Below, piece after piece: positions 14,296-22,170 of a DNA stretch of 22,170 bases (positions are counted from its first letter, which is position 1; the number at the start of each line of letters is the position of its first letter). The notes beneath the pieces are model-generated. The model was not told the origin of the DNA, did not search any database, and saw only the letters and a list, made by a program, of their open reading frames with translations. This stretch comes from NORP181 sp047623555. Its GTDB lineage: Bacteria > Pseudomonadota > Alphaproteobacteria > Rhodobacterales > Rhodobacteraceae. Made by a program: the position numbers and the translations under genes. Where the stretch lies: positions 1 to 22,170 of the forward strand of contig JBLHMP010000069.1 of NCBI GenBank assembly GCA_047623555.1, given 5' to 3'.

Positions 14296-14598
14296 TCAAT
14301 TTAGATCAAGCTCTGCCAGCAACGGCGCCCAGGCGGCGCCGTGCATGTCGCGATCGGCGATTGCACCTTGGATCTGCGGCCTTGGGAAACTGAATTTGAC
14401 GACGTTGAGTGTAGCGATATCAAACCGTTTGATCGTGTCGGCATTGCACTGAAAAAGAGCTGCGACCCGCGCTGTTGAAATGCTCTCTGATATTTGCGAA
14501 AACGCCTTGTTAGACCCACAAAATATGTCGATAGTGACCCAGAATGGCCCGGCGTTTTTGGACCGTACCTTGGTTACAATGTCGCGGATTTGGGTCAT
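14296..14598 (-). CDS. DUF4387 protein, partner of AtuA-like protein
   Basis: Small protein of 100 residues. The N-terminal RSKNAGPFWVTIDIFC block, and the later FPRPQIQGAIADRDMHGAAW with its RPxxQGxxxDxDMHGAA pattern, are characteristic of DUF4387. Its ATG overlaps the stop of the AtuA-like gene (ATGA), implying translational coupling and probably a complex. Function is unknown. The constant pairing with AtuA-like proteins in other genomes (general knowledge) suggests that the two act as one enzyme. Confidence 0.85.
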   Translation of the reverse strand: MTQIRDIVTKVRSKNAGPFWVTIDIFCGSNKAFSQISESISTARVAALFQCNADTIKRFDIATLNVVKFSFPRPQIQGAIADRDMHGAAWAPLLAELDLN

Positions 14599-15944
14599 GG
14601 CAGCACCGTCAAAATAAACGCCTCCATTGGGTCATCAAGGGTCATAACGTGGTTTAAGGTGAATTCGTAAATTGCCCCACGATCAATTTCAGCGGGGGAA
14701 AACGGGAAGGCGAATGTTGGCTGTTCTTCGGACTGGGTCAGTGGGTGGTGCAACAAATAGGGGTTCAGCAGCTTGGCGATATTGGCCGCCATTTCCTGAT
14801 CAGCAGCGGTGACGATGGCCAGAACTCCGACCTCGGTAAGCGCCGTCTCGCGGGCCTCGAGTGACCCTAACGTAGCATTTTGGCCAATAATGCGCAGCTC
14901 AACGGTGAACTCACCGGGTGTCAAACCAAGGCGGATGCAGGTCTTTTCGCGGTGTTTGACAGCAATGTCGTCACACCATTGCTGGATATTTTCAACATAT
15001 CGCGCATCACGAACAAGCACCATGATGATGCTCTGATACCCGGCGACGCGCGCGCCTTCCAGTTTGACGGTATAGATGTCGCTTGGGTGCCACACCGAAC
15101 CCGTTACCCGTACGCGGGTGTCGTCCAGTGCGGTATAAATCGCATCGGTGACATCAAGATGTCCGCCCGGTTCATACAGAATAAACGGGTCGGTGTTTTC
15201 GTACAGCATATGTGCCGATACGGTATGTGGCGTTGCATGTGCGCCCTCCGCCAGCGGTGTGATGGTGAAACCGTCATTGTCGAAATCAACGGTGATTACG
15301 CCCGATTGCGGATTGGTGGCACAAAGCGCGCCGCATTCGCCGATCTTGGCGCCATGCCAGGCTGGCCCCGGATCAAGACCGTTCATGATCGGCAGGGCGG
15401 CAATAATGGCGGTGTCGGTGGTACGCCCGGCGATGATGATATCGGCCCCGGTTTGTAAGGCTGCGGTGATCTGCTCTGCACCGGCAAGGGCGACAATATG
15501 GCTGCAGTCGTTGATGATGTCGGCGCTGATTTCCGGGGCTGCGGGTAGGGCGCTGATCTTAGCATTTGTCAGCGCCTCGGTGATCCGCGCAGCTGGTTGT
15601 TCAGATTTGATAGTGACGATTTTGGCGCTCAGGCCTTGCTCGGTCAAAATCTCTTGCGTGATCTTAACCAACCAATCGACCATGCTGTCGCTGCCGCACG
15701 TGCCAGCCGTGCCGATCACCAGCGGGCAGCCGGCTTGGGCGCGGGCCAGTATCAGGCCCTGCCATTCCAGCTTGGTCGAGGCGCGGGCATATTTGGAAAC
15801 GCCACGCCCGAGATAGGATGGCCCACTGTCGGTTGAGCCCCCGTCAATGGCGATGAGATCGGGTTTTAGACCGACGCCACGCGCCAACGCTGCGGCGTCA
15901 TAGCCAAGACCAAGGGCGCCGGAAGGGATAAGGACTCTAATCAC
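14595..15944 (-). CDS. Acyclic terpene utilisation AtuA-family protein (DUF1446)
   Basis: 449 residues from a GTG at 15944. The GTG is chosen because the family N-terminus (IRVLIPSGALGLGYD) begins immediately after it; earlier codons lie inside tctA. The pattern of the DUF1446/AtuA core is clear: IDGGSTDSGPSYLG near the start, IGTAGTCGSD, an IIAGRTTDTA block and the later YEPGGHLDVTDA. The name comes from a Pseudomonas gene needed for citronellol/geraniol use, but the chemistry is undefined and this branch is usually beside carboxylate transporters, so a terpene role should not be assumed. It overlaps tctA by 8 bp upstream and DUF4387 downstream, so it probably acts on what TctCBA imports. 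Confidence 0.85.
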   Translation of the reverse strand: MIRVLIPSGALGLGYDAAALARGVGLKPDLIAIDGGSTDSGPSYLGRGVSKYARASTKLEWQGLILARAQAGCPLVIGTAGTCGSDSMVDWLVKITQEILTEQGLSAKIVTIKSEQPAARITEALTNAKISALPAAPEISADIINDCSHIVALAGAEQITAALQTGADIIIAGRTTDTAIIAALPIMNGLDPGPAWHGAKIGECGALCATNPQSGVITVDFDNDGFTITPLAEGAHATPHTVSAHMLYENTDPFILYEPGGHLDVTDAIYTALDDTRVRVTGSVWHPSDIYTVKLEGARVAGYQSIIMVLVRDARYVENIQQWCDDIAVKHREKTCIRLGLTPGEFTVELRIIGQNATLGSLEARETALTEVGVLAIVTAADQEMAANIAKLLNPYLLHHPLTQSEEQPTFAFPFSPAEIDRGAIYEFTLNHVMTLDDPMEAFILTVLP

Positions 15945-17445
15945 TGACGCGCTGCGGTTTTGTAATGAAACGACGCAGGAGCATCGGAGCGATAAAGCCC
16001 AGAACCGCCGCAACAATCAGACTGGTCGAGATGGCCGAGCTGAACAGATAGGTCCAATCGCCGCCTGAAAGCACCATGGCGTCGCGCAGTTTGTTCTCCA
16101 TGGCGTTGCCCAGCAGGATGCCCATGATGATTGGCACGGTTGGGATATCCAGCTTGCGACAGACATATCCGAGGATGCCAAAACCGATCATCAGCACCAG
16201 GTCAAAATACGACCCCGTTAAGGAGTAGATCCCGACAAAGGAAACCATCGTCACACCGGGCATCAGTATCGAAGGCGGCACCTGCAGGATGCGTACAAAG
16301 ATTTTCACCATCGGTACGTTCATCAGCAACAACACGATATTGGCGATGAGCAGCGATGCGATCAGGCCCCAGACCACGTCGGGGCGATCGGTGAACAAAG
16401 TTGGGCCGGGGGTGATGTTCAGCGTCATCAGCAGTGCCAAAAGCACCGCCGTGGTCCCGGATCCGGGAACCCCCAGCGTCAGCATCGGGATCAGCGCGCC
16501 ACCGGCGGCCGCATTATTGCCCGCCTCGGGTGCGGCGACACCTTTGGCGACCCCGGTGCCGAATTTACCGTCTTTGCCGGCAATGGCCTTTTCCGACATG
16601 TAGGCAAGGAACGACCCCAGCGAGGCCCCCGCGCCCGGCAAAATCCCGGCAATGAACCCAACGCCAGAGGCACGGATCATGCACCAACCGGAATTGGCAA
16701 TTTCACGGAACGGGATGGTGACCTTTTCCAACTTCACCCCAAGGGCTGAACCTTTGCCGTGGCTTTCGATAAAAAAGAACACTTCGGCGATGGCGAATAG
16801 GCCAACGATGGCGACGAGGAAATCAATGCCGTCCATCAGGTGCAGATTACCGCCAGTAAAGCGCGGCATGCCCGAGTTGTTATCAAGGCCGATCATCGCG
16901 ATGCCAATGCCAATACAAGAGGCAAGCGCCGCTTTGGCCTGGTTGTTGGACGAGATGCCGCCAAGGGTTGAAAATGCCAGCAGATACAGCGCGAAATATT
17001 CAGCGGGGCCAAAGGAATAAGCCACCCGCGATAGCATCGGCGCGAGGATCATCAGGCCAATCGTGGCAAGGAACGCGCCGACAAATGAGGCCACGCCCGA
17101 GATCACCAGCGCATCTCCGGCCCGGCCATTTTTAGCCATCGGATAGCCATCAAGGGTGGTCATCAACGCCGGTTCATCGCCAGGAATGTTGAGCAGGATC
17201 GAGCTGATCCTGCCGCCGTACATCGCGCCGTAATACACGGACGTCATCAGCACCAGCGCGGCGGTGGCATCAAGGCCAAGGGTAAAGGTCAGCGGGATCA
17301 GGATGGCAACACCGTTGGATGGGCCAAGACCCGGAAGGGCGCCGATGATGGTGCCCAGAAAGCAGCCAATTACGGCGAGCATCAGGGTATAGGGTGACAG
17401 CGCAATGCTGAACCCAAGAGCGAGATTTGAAAAGAGATCGGCCAT
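15937..17445 (-). CDS. tctA: Tripartite tricarboxylate transporter, large membrane subunit TctA
   Basis: Inner-membrane permease of 502 residues with about ten or more hydrophobic segments. The family signature GALPGLGPSNGVAILIPLTF near residues 35-55 and its internal repeat GILPGAGASLGSFLAY in the second half are both present. With TctB and TctC it forms a cation-driven uptake system for a carboxylate. Gap to tctB is 30 bp; it overlaps the start of atuA by 8 bp. Confidence 0.95.
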   Translation of the reverse strand: MADLFSNLALGFSIALSPYTLMLAVIGCFLGTIIGALPGLGPSNGVAILIPLTFTLGLDATAALVLMTSVYYGAMYGGRISSILLNIPGDEPALMTTLDGYPMAKNGRAGDALVISGVASFVGAFLATIGLMILAPMLSRVAYSFGPAEYFALYLLAFSTLGGISSNNQAKAALASCIGIGIAMIGLDNNSGMPRFTGGNLHLMDGIDFLVAIVGLFAIAEVFFFIESHGKGSALGVKLEKVTIPFREIANSGWCMIRASGVGFIAGILPGAGASLGSFLAYMSEKAIAGKDGKFGTGVAKGVAAPEAGNNAAAGGALIPMLTLGVPGSGTTAVLLALLMTLNITPGPTLFTDRPDVVWGLIASLLIANIVLLLMNVPMVKIFVRILQVPPSILMPGVTMVSFVGIYSLTGSYFDLVLMIGFGILGYVCRKLDIPTVPIIMGILLGNAMENKLRDAMVLSGGDWTYLFSSAISTSLIVAAVLGFIAPMLLRRFITKPQRVSD

Positions 17446-17475
17446 TATGGCGGTCCTTATCTAGGGATGCGGTGT

Positions 17476-17919
17476 TTAGCCAAACAGGGCGCGCGGCAGG
17501 CCAACAAGGCCAAGACCGAGGATGAATTTGAACACGACGAACAATCCGACAGACAGGCCAAAGCCAGCGATAACGGCAGGACCAGCACGCGGGTTAATCT
17601 GATAGCTAAGGACGGCGGCAACAATCGCGGTCGGGATCAGGAAACCCAGCGGTTTGAGCAAATAGGCATAAGCGACCAGCACGATAACCGAGATCAGAAG
17701 CGCGCCAAGCGTGCGAAATTCTGGCCATTCGGGTTCTTCGTCGGGGCGCAGGATCATGATGGCCCCGCACAAGGCGGCGATGGATCCTACCAATATAGGA
17801 AAGGCTTTGGGGCCAATCGGGTCAGAGAGGAAACTGGTCTGGATTTGTGTGGCGCTTGCGATATATGCAAGCGCCACCAAAACCACGACCAGACCAAAGA
17901 TGCGGTCTGACATGATCAT
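17476..17919 (-). CDS. tctB: Tripartite tricarboxylate transporter, small membrane subunit TctB
   Basis: Membrane protein of 147 residues with four predicted helices: about 6-25, 40-57, 72-105 as a broken pair, and 117-137. This fits the TctB family in size and layout; sequence conservation in the family is low, so position between tctC and tctA carries weight. The start is at 17919, or at 17913 two codons later (MIMSD). It begins 4 bp after the tctC stop. Confidence 0.88.
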   Translation of the reverse strand: MIMSDRIFGLVVVLVALAYIASATQIQTSFLSDPIGPKAFPILVGSIAALCGAIMILRPDEEPEWPEFRTLGALLISVIVLVAYAYLLKPLGFLIPTAIVAAVLSYQINPRAGPAVIAGFGLSVGLFVVFKFILGLGLVGLPRALFG

Positions 17920-17923
17920 CGGC

Positions 17924-18889
17924 TTACTGAATCACGCCGATTTCGCGTGACAGTTCTTCGGTCTGAGCAATCACACCATCGATCCAAGACTGGAAATCAC
18001 CACCAACTTTGGTGAACGGAGCCAGACCATTTGCGGCCATCTGCGCAGCCCATGCATCGGAATCGGCAACCGCCTGAAGACGCGCACCCCATGCCTCAAA
18101 ATCGGCATCCGAGATGTCTTTGGGAACATACAGACCACGCCAGTTTACGGCGACAACGTCATAGCCCTGCTCGCGTGCGGTTGGGATATCTTCAAAGCCC
18201 GGAACGCGCTCTTCTGTGAGAACGGCCAATACGCGAACTTCACCGGCTTTGATAAAGCCTACGATCTCGGACATGTCGCCTGACATCGCCTGAGTAAAGC
18301 CACCCACGGTTTGGGTGATCGCGTCGGCACCACCGTCAACACCGATGTAGCGGACCTTGGTAATGTCCGTCAGACCACCGGCCTTGAGCAGCTGCAATGG
18401 CTTGAGGTGATCAAATCCACCCACGGCCGAACCACCGGCAAATGCAACGGTGCTTGGATCAGCGACAGCAGCTTCGATCAGATCGTTCAGCGTCATGAAC
18501 GGGCTATCCATCGCCACAACAATTACGCCCGGATCGGCACCAATAGCCCCGACAAAGCGAACCTGATCAGCCGTTGCCCCACCATAGGCGTTTTGCGCCA
18601 GACGGGTGGTTGTGGCGGATGATGCCGCGATGATCAGATCATTGTCTGAGTTACGTTCATTCACCACGGTTGCAAATGCAAGACCACCGCCAGCACCTGA
18701 CATGTTGGTGACCTGAACCGGGGAATCAACTTCGCCAATATCAAACAGGATTTTACCGATGGAACGGCAGGTGAAATCCCAGCCACCGCCGGGATTGGCC
18801 GGAGCGATACATTCAGTGGCCAATGCGGATGACGCGGTAAAGCCTATGACGGCCACCGTCGACAGTACGCTAAGAATCTTCGTTTTCAT
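17924..18889 (-). CDS. tctC: Tripartite tricarboxylate transporter periplasmic receptor TctC (Bug family)
   Basis: Solute receptor of 321 residues. The start at 18889 is fixed by a strong GGGAGGA and by the signal peptide MKTKILSVLSTVAVIGFTAS, cleaved near ALA-TE at 24; upstream in-frame starts would add an unrelated tail. The mature protein opens with ECIAPANPGGGWDFTCRSIG, the TctC ligand-loop signature with two cysteines (C27, C41) that could form a disulfide. VTNMSGAGGGLAF and the later ITKVRYIGVDGGADAITQ and WRGLYVPK segments are typical Bug-family blocks. It is the first gene of the operon and is transcribed divergently from the regulator genes. The ligand is a carboxylate by family inference. 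Confidence 0.94.
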   Translation of the reverse strand: MKTKILSVLSTVAVIGFTASSALATECIAPANPGGGWDFTCRSIGKILFDIGEVDSPVQVTNMSGAGGGLAFATVVNERNSDNDLIIAASSATTTRLAQNAYGGATADQVRFVGAIGADPGVIVVAMDSPFMTLNDLIEAAVADPSTVAFAGGSAVGGFDHLKPLQLLKAGGLTDITKVRYIGVDGGADAITQTVGGFTQAMSGDMSEIVGFIKAGEVRVLAVLTEERVPGFEDIPTAREQGYDVVAVNWRGLYVPKDISDADFEAWGARLQAVADSDAWAAQMAANGLAPFTKVGGDFQSWIDGVIAQTEELSREIGVIQ

Positions 18890-18910
18890 TTTGTCCTCCC
18901 AAGACAAACT

Positions 18911-18925
18911 GGCGCGTTTTGCGCC
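18911..18925 (-). promoter_or_regulatory. Small hairpin in the tctC leader
   Basis: GGCGC-GTTTT-GCGCC forms a 5-bp GC stem 20 bp before the tctC start, just upstream of its ribosome site. It may affect mRNA stability or translation; nothing more can be said. Confidence 0.3.
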
Positions 18926-18955
18926 TTTGCATTGGGGGATCATCAAACGCTAACC

Positions 18956-18971
18956 TGACAACAACCTGTCA
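18956..18971. promoter_or_regulatory. Inverted repeat, candidate TctD operator
   Basis: TGACA-ACAACC-TGTCA lies 67 bp upstream of the tctC start in the divergent region. The centre-to-centre distance of the arms is 11 bp, as expected for an OmpR-type dimer reading one face of the helix. Binding by the adjacent response regulator is inferred. Confidence 0.4.
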
Positions 18972-18983
18972 CGCCTGCGATTT

Positions 18984-19015
18984 GTCGGCTCTCATCCGGT
19001 GCAGCCGACGGCTGC
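18984..19015. promoter_or_regulatory. Overlapping alternative hairpins in the tctC/tctD divergent region
   Basis: GTCGGCT (18984-18990) pairs with AGCCGAC (19003-19009). The same middle segment also belongs to GCAGCCG-A-CGGCTGC (19001-19015). The two structures exclude each other, as in attenuators, but no leader peptide or U tract is visible. Confidence 0.3.
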
Positions 19016-19040
19016 GCAGAACGCTGCGGACCTTTCTCGT

Positions 19041-19069
19041 TTGACAGGGCCCTCACCCTTGGACATGCT
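19041..19069 (+). promoter_or_regulatory. Possible promoter of the response-regulator gene
   Basis: Consensus -35 TTGACA at 19041-19046, a 17-bp spacer and a poor -10 (CATGCT, 19064-19069), about 40 bp before the regulator start. Confidence 0.4.
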
Positions 19070-19109
19070 CGCCTGATCGTCCCGATCCTCGCGGCAATGT
19101 CAGGCCCTA

Positions 19110-19778
19110 ATGATGCGTTTCCTTCTGATCGAAGATAATTTGAAACTGGCCGGCGCCATTGAGGAACGGTTGCAGCTTGATGGTCATGCCGTCGATCATG
19201 CCGCGACGCTTGAGATGGCCGCATCGTGCATGGATGTGGCGACTTATGATTTGATATTGCTGGATATTATGTTGCCAGATGGTGATGGCCGCACGTTCCT
19301 GCAATCGCATCGACGGGCCGAAAAACGCACACCAGTTATTGTCATTACCGCCCGTTCTGCGGTGTCGGATCGGGTCAGTTTGCTGGACCTTGGGGCCGAT
19401 GATTACATCACCAAACCGTTTGATTTTTCCGAACTTGAAGCCCGCTGCCGGGCGGTGTTGCGACGCCAAGGTGGTGCCGCTGACAACCGTAAGAAGTTCG
19501 TAAATACGGTGTTGGACTCTGCCGCTGGAGAGCTGCATTTTAAGGGTGAAGTAATTGCATTGCGCAACCGAGAGCTTCGCTTGCTTGAGGTATTTTTTAC
19601 TGCTCCGGGGCAGGTTTTCTCAAAGAATCACCTGATGGACCGGCTGTTTTCGCTTTCCGATGAAGTCTCGGAAAACGCGATTGAGGTCTATGTCGGGCGG
19701 CTGCGTAAACGGCTCGAAGGCTCAGATGTGCGCATCGAAACAGTGCGCGGTCTTGGTTATCGCATGGTCCCTGTATGA
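19110..19778 (+). CDS. tctD: OmpR/PhoB-type response regulator (TctD-like)
   Basis: 222-residue cytoplasmic transcription factor. The receiver domain (about 1-118) shows the acidic pair E8/D9, phospho-acceptor D52 in LLDIMLP, the T/S of VIVITARS and the lysine in DYITKPFD. The C-terminal winged helix (about 130-222) ends with EVYVGRLRKRLEGSD and VRGLGYRMVP, the standard OmpR-type recognition region. A second ATG at 19113 is equally possible. The stop overlaps the kinase start by ATGA. By position it should control the divergent tctC operon. Confidence 0.92.
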   Translation: MMRFLLIEDNLKLAGAIEERLQLDGHAVDHAATLEMAASCMDVATYDLILLDIMLPDGDGRTFLQSHRRAEKRTPVIVITARSAVSDRVSLLDLGADDYITKPFDFSELEARCRAVLRRQGGAADNRKKFVNTVLDSAAGELHFKGEVIALRNRELRLLEVFFTAPGQVFSKNHLMDRLFSLSDEVSENAIEVYVGRLRKRLEGSDVRIETVRGLGYRMVPV

Positions 19779-21148
19779 AGGCGCATGGTTCCATTCGAAA
19801 ACGCCTGTTTTTCCAGCTTGCTGGGGTGGCCGCGGTGTTGTCTTTGGCGTTTTTTCTTGCGGTCCGAGAGGTTGCCGAACGCGCCGCCGAGGGGACGCAG
19901 GACGATATTCTGTCTGCCTCGGCCACGGCCATTGCCGACAGTCTGCGCAGTGAAGGCGATGGGGTCACTCTTGAGCTGCCATATGCGGCGCTTTCAATGC
20001 TCGGGACGATAAATGATGACCGGGTGTTTTACCGCGTCGTTGCGGCGCAGAAAACGCTGACTGGGTATGCTGACTTGCCTTTGCCCCGCATTACGCCGCG
20101 CCCTGGAGAGCCGATATTTGCCACCTTTGACTATCGCGGCGAAGAGGTGCGGGCGGTGTCAGTCAGTCGCCCGATTGGTCCGGCAAGTGACGCCACAAAC
20201 GTTGTTGTTACCGTCGCACAGACGCGGCTGGGCCTCGAGGCGATTTCGCGCAGGATCACCATAACGGCCACCGGTGTTGGGGTGGGTTTTTTCCTTCTGG
20301 CCACAGCACTTAGCCTTTGGGCTGCACGGTCTGCGCTGAAACCAATTGAGCGTATGACGGATTCTGTGACCCGGCGTGGCCCGAATGATTTGCGCCCGGT
20401 TAAGGCCGATACCCCGGCAGAACTGGTGCCTTTGGTCGTGGCGTTGAATTCCTTTATGGCCCGTTTGCGCGCCTCGCTTTCGCAGACCGAAGATTTCATC
20501 GCCGAAGCGGCCCATCGCGTCCGCACCCCGCTTGCGACCGTGCGCACACAGGCCGAAGTTACCTACCGCAAACTGAACAAGCCGGAACACAAACAGGCCC
20601 TGCGTGAGATGATCCGTGCCATCGACGAGAGCTCGCGGTCAGCCGGGCAAATGCTGGATCATGCGATGGTCACATTTCGCGCCGACAGCCTAACCCGCGA
20701 TGAGCTCGACCTGAATGCGATTATGGCTGATATCTGCGACCGGTTGGGCCCGACGGCTGATCTGAAAGACATTGTTATTCACCGCCAATTTCACGACAGC
20801 CCGGTGCCGTTCAAAGGCGATGGCATTCTCATTCAGGCGGCCTTGCAAAACATCCTTGATAACGCGATCAAATATTCACCCGAGGACAGCACAATTTTCG
20901 CCCGGGTTAAGGTGGCCAACGACATAACCCTGTCGATCACCGATCAGGGGCGCGGTTTTGGCGGGGTGGACACGGCGCGCCTGACAACGCGGTATGCGCG
21001 CGGTGCAAATGTTGACGAAATCGTTGGTTCGGGTCTTGGTCTTACCATCGCGGACGAAGTGGCGCGCGCCCACGGCGGCCGCATCGAAACCGCGGCAAAC
21101 CCCGAAGGAGGTGGCGCATGTGTTTCAATCGTTTTTCCCATTGGCTGA
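19775..21148 (+). CDS. tctE: Sensor histidine kinase (TctE-like)
   Basis: Inner-membrane kinase of 457 residues. Membrane helix 1 is at about 11-30, a periplasmic sensor domain at about 31-161, helix 2 at about 162-184, and a HAMP-like linker follows (ALKPIERM). The phospho-acceptor box FIAEAAHRVRTPLA has H247 and the HRVRTPL variant common in TctE-type kinases. The ATPase domain carries the N box (LQNILDNAIKYSP, about 356-369), the G1 box (DQGRGFG) and the G2 box (GSGLGLTIADEVARAHGG). It overlaps the regulator by 4 bp and the binding-protein gene by 31 bp, so the three are translated as a unit. Confidence 0.93.
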   Translation: MKAHGSIRKRLFFQLAGVAAVLSLAFFLAVREVAERAAEGTQDDILSASATAIADSLRSEGDGVTLELPYAALSMLGTINDDRVFYRVVAAQKTLTGYADLPLPRITPRPGEPIFATFDYRGEEVRAVSVSRPIGPASDATNVVVTVAQTRLGLEAISRRITITATGVGVGFFLLATALSLWAARSALKPIERMTDSVTRRGPNDLRPVKADTPAELVPLVVALNSFMARLRASLSQTEDFIAEAAHRVRTPLATVRTQAEVTYRKLNKPEHKQALREMIRAIDESSRSAGQMLDHAMVTFRADSLTRDELDLNAIMADICDRLGPTADLKDIVIHRQFHDSPVPFKGDGILIQAALQNILDNAIKYSPEDSTIFARVKVANDITLSITDQGRGFGGVDTARLTTRYARGANVDEIVGSGLGLTIADEVARAHGGRIETAANPEGGGACVSIVFPIG

Positions 21149-22158
21149 TCCTTGCCCTTGGCCTGATCGCCAGCCCTGTTACCGCCTTTGAAATAGAGGA
21201 TCAGCGCATTTATACGGCTGAACCGGAACGTTCCGTTCTGCGGATCATTTCAACCGCTGACCTTGATATATTTGACCCCATCTTGCGCGCCTTTCAGCAA
21301 CAAAACACAGGAATTTCAATTGACTATAGCGTCGCCGAAACCACCGAACTGATGGAAGCAATCTATGACGAAGGCGTCGCCTATGACCTCGTCATTTCAT
21401 CCGCCATGGATCTGCAGACCAAACTGGCGAATGACGGCTTTGTGCAAAGCTTTAGCAGCGCTGCCACGGCTGAGTTGCCCGGATGGGCGACGTGGCGCGA
21501 CCAGTTGTTTGCCTTCACACAGGAACCGGCCGTTCTTATTGTGTCAGACGCGTTTTTCACCCCTGAAACAACACCGCAAAACCGTGATGCGTTGATTGCG
21601 CTGCTGCGCGAAAGCCCGAACCGATTTGCCGGGCGCATCGGCACCTATGACATACGCCGATCGGGGTTTGGCTATCTTGTCGCCACGCAGGACAGTCGCA
21701 ACAGTGAAGCATTCTGGCGGCTGATGGAGGTGATGGGGCGATTGGATGCCCAGCTTTACTGCTGTTCTGGTGAGATGATCCGCGACGTGGCCAGTGGCAG
21801 GCTGGCGCTCGCGTATAACGTGCTTGGCAGTTATGCCGCGTCGCAAATGGCAACAACGCAGGGGTTTCAGATTGTTGAGCTGACCGATTTTGTCAACGTC
21901 ATGCTGCGCACGGCGCTCATCCCGGTCAATGCCAATAATGTCGAAGGCGCGCGGGATATGATTGACTTTCTTAGCGTGCTGAACACGCGGCCTGATCTTG
22001 TTGTGGCCACCGGGCTTCCGGCGATTGATACGACATCATTGCAGGAAAATACCGCGTTCAGGCCTATTCGGTTTGGCCCCGGCCTGCTGGTTTTTTTGGA
22101 TCAGATGAAACGCCAGAATTTCCTGCGCAATTGGGAAAATTCCCTGCTTCAGGAATAG
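21118..22158 (+). CDS. Periplasmic binding protein of a three-component sensing system (ABC-type family-1 fold, PgtC-like context)
   Basis: 346 residues with a Sec signal peptide (hydrophobic about 9-22, cleavage near VTA-FE). The mature part reads as an iron/polyamine-type extracellular binding protein: SVLRIISTADLDIFDPILRA, then a YDEGVAYDLVISSAMDLQTK block, RIGTYDIRRSGFGYL, and GRLALAYNVLGSYA. No ABC permease or ATPase gene follows within the window. The start is firm: GGAGG lies 8 bp before the ATG, inside the kinase gene, with a 31-bp overlap. Periplasmic proteins encoded with TctD/TctE-type or Pgt-type kinases act as ligand-bearing co-sensors; PgtC of Salmonella is the precedent. An odd vicinal Cys pair occurs in LYCCSGEM. 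Family assignment is moderately sure; the sensing role is inferred from context. Confidence 0.82.
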   Translation: MCFNRFSHWLILALGLIASPVTAFEIEDQRIYTAEPERSVLRIISTADLDIFDPILRAFQQQNTGISIDYSVAETTELMEAIYDEGVAYDLVISSAMDLQTKLANDGFVQSFSSAATAELPGWATWRDQLFAFTQEPAVLIVSDAFFTPETTPQNRDALIALLRESPNRFAGRIGTYDIRRSGFGYLVATQDSRNSEAFWRLMEVMGRLDAQLYCCSGEMIRDVASGRLALAYNVLGSYAASQMATTQGFQIVELTDFVNVMLRTALIPVNANNVEGARDMIDFLSVLNTRPDLVVATGLPAIDTTSLQENTAFRPIRFGPGLLVFLDQMKRQNFLRNWENSLLQE

Positions 22159-22170
22159 CGCTTCTCAGAG

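Noticed and set aside
15148..15816. Long + strand frame opposite the AtuA-like gene
   Set aside because: It is composition-driven, with no ribosome site or family motif.
1..22170. CRISPR arrays, tRNA or rRNA genes, prophage genes
   Set aside because: I saw no regularly spaced repeats, tRNA-like cloverleaf with CCA-type end, rRNA sequence or phage structural genes.

Overview
The window is bacterial chromosomal DNA, most likely from an alphaproteobacterium of the Rhodobacterales (Roseobacter group). This rests on gene content (glutathione-dependent formaldehyde dehydrogenase, tripartite tricarboxylate transporters, a TctDE-type two-component system with its own binding protein) and on the look of the proteins. 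No rRNA or marker gene is present, so genus is not assignable. By eye, the first ~12 kb is more AT-rich than the last ~9 kb, and the boundary is marked by gene debris.

Region 1 (1-8,963) looks like an accessory catabolic and uptake cluster. It holds urocanate hydratase (hutU) without any other hut gene, a Rieske-type oxygenase, an ACMSD-type amidohydrolase, and an FAD-dependent ferredoxin reductase. A polar amino acid ABC transporter follows (binding protein divergent from ATPase and permease), then a creatininase-family hydrolase and a small AhpD/CMD-like protein. The genes are compact, with two clear intrinsic terminators and a divergent promoter region carrying a tandem operator-like repeat. 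The combination suggests import and breakdown of a small nitrogenous, possibly imidazole or N-methylated, compound. The substrate cannot be read from sequence.

Region 2 (8,965-12,879) is a decay zone around two or three intact genes. It contains a cupin-like pseudogene with a frameshift and a stop, an intact class III alcohol/formaldehyde dehydrogenase (frmA) with a good sigma70-type promoter, and a short remnant resembling the aspartase/fumarase N-terminal region. It also contains an intact exported SGNH hydrolase, and the tail of a DUF983 membrane protein fused in frame to a broken ISAs1-family transposase.

Region 3 (12,997-22,158) is a coherent transport and regulation block. On the minus strand tctC-tctB-tctA-atuA-DUF4387 form a tight operon that may run on into peptidase T. 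Divergently, a response regulator, a sensor kinase and a periplasmic binding protein form an overlapping three-gene unit. The likely logic is that the binding protein and kinase sense a carboxylate, the regulator controls the divergent TctCBA importer, and AtuA/DUF4387 act on the imported compound.
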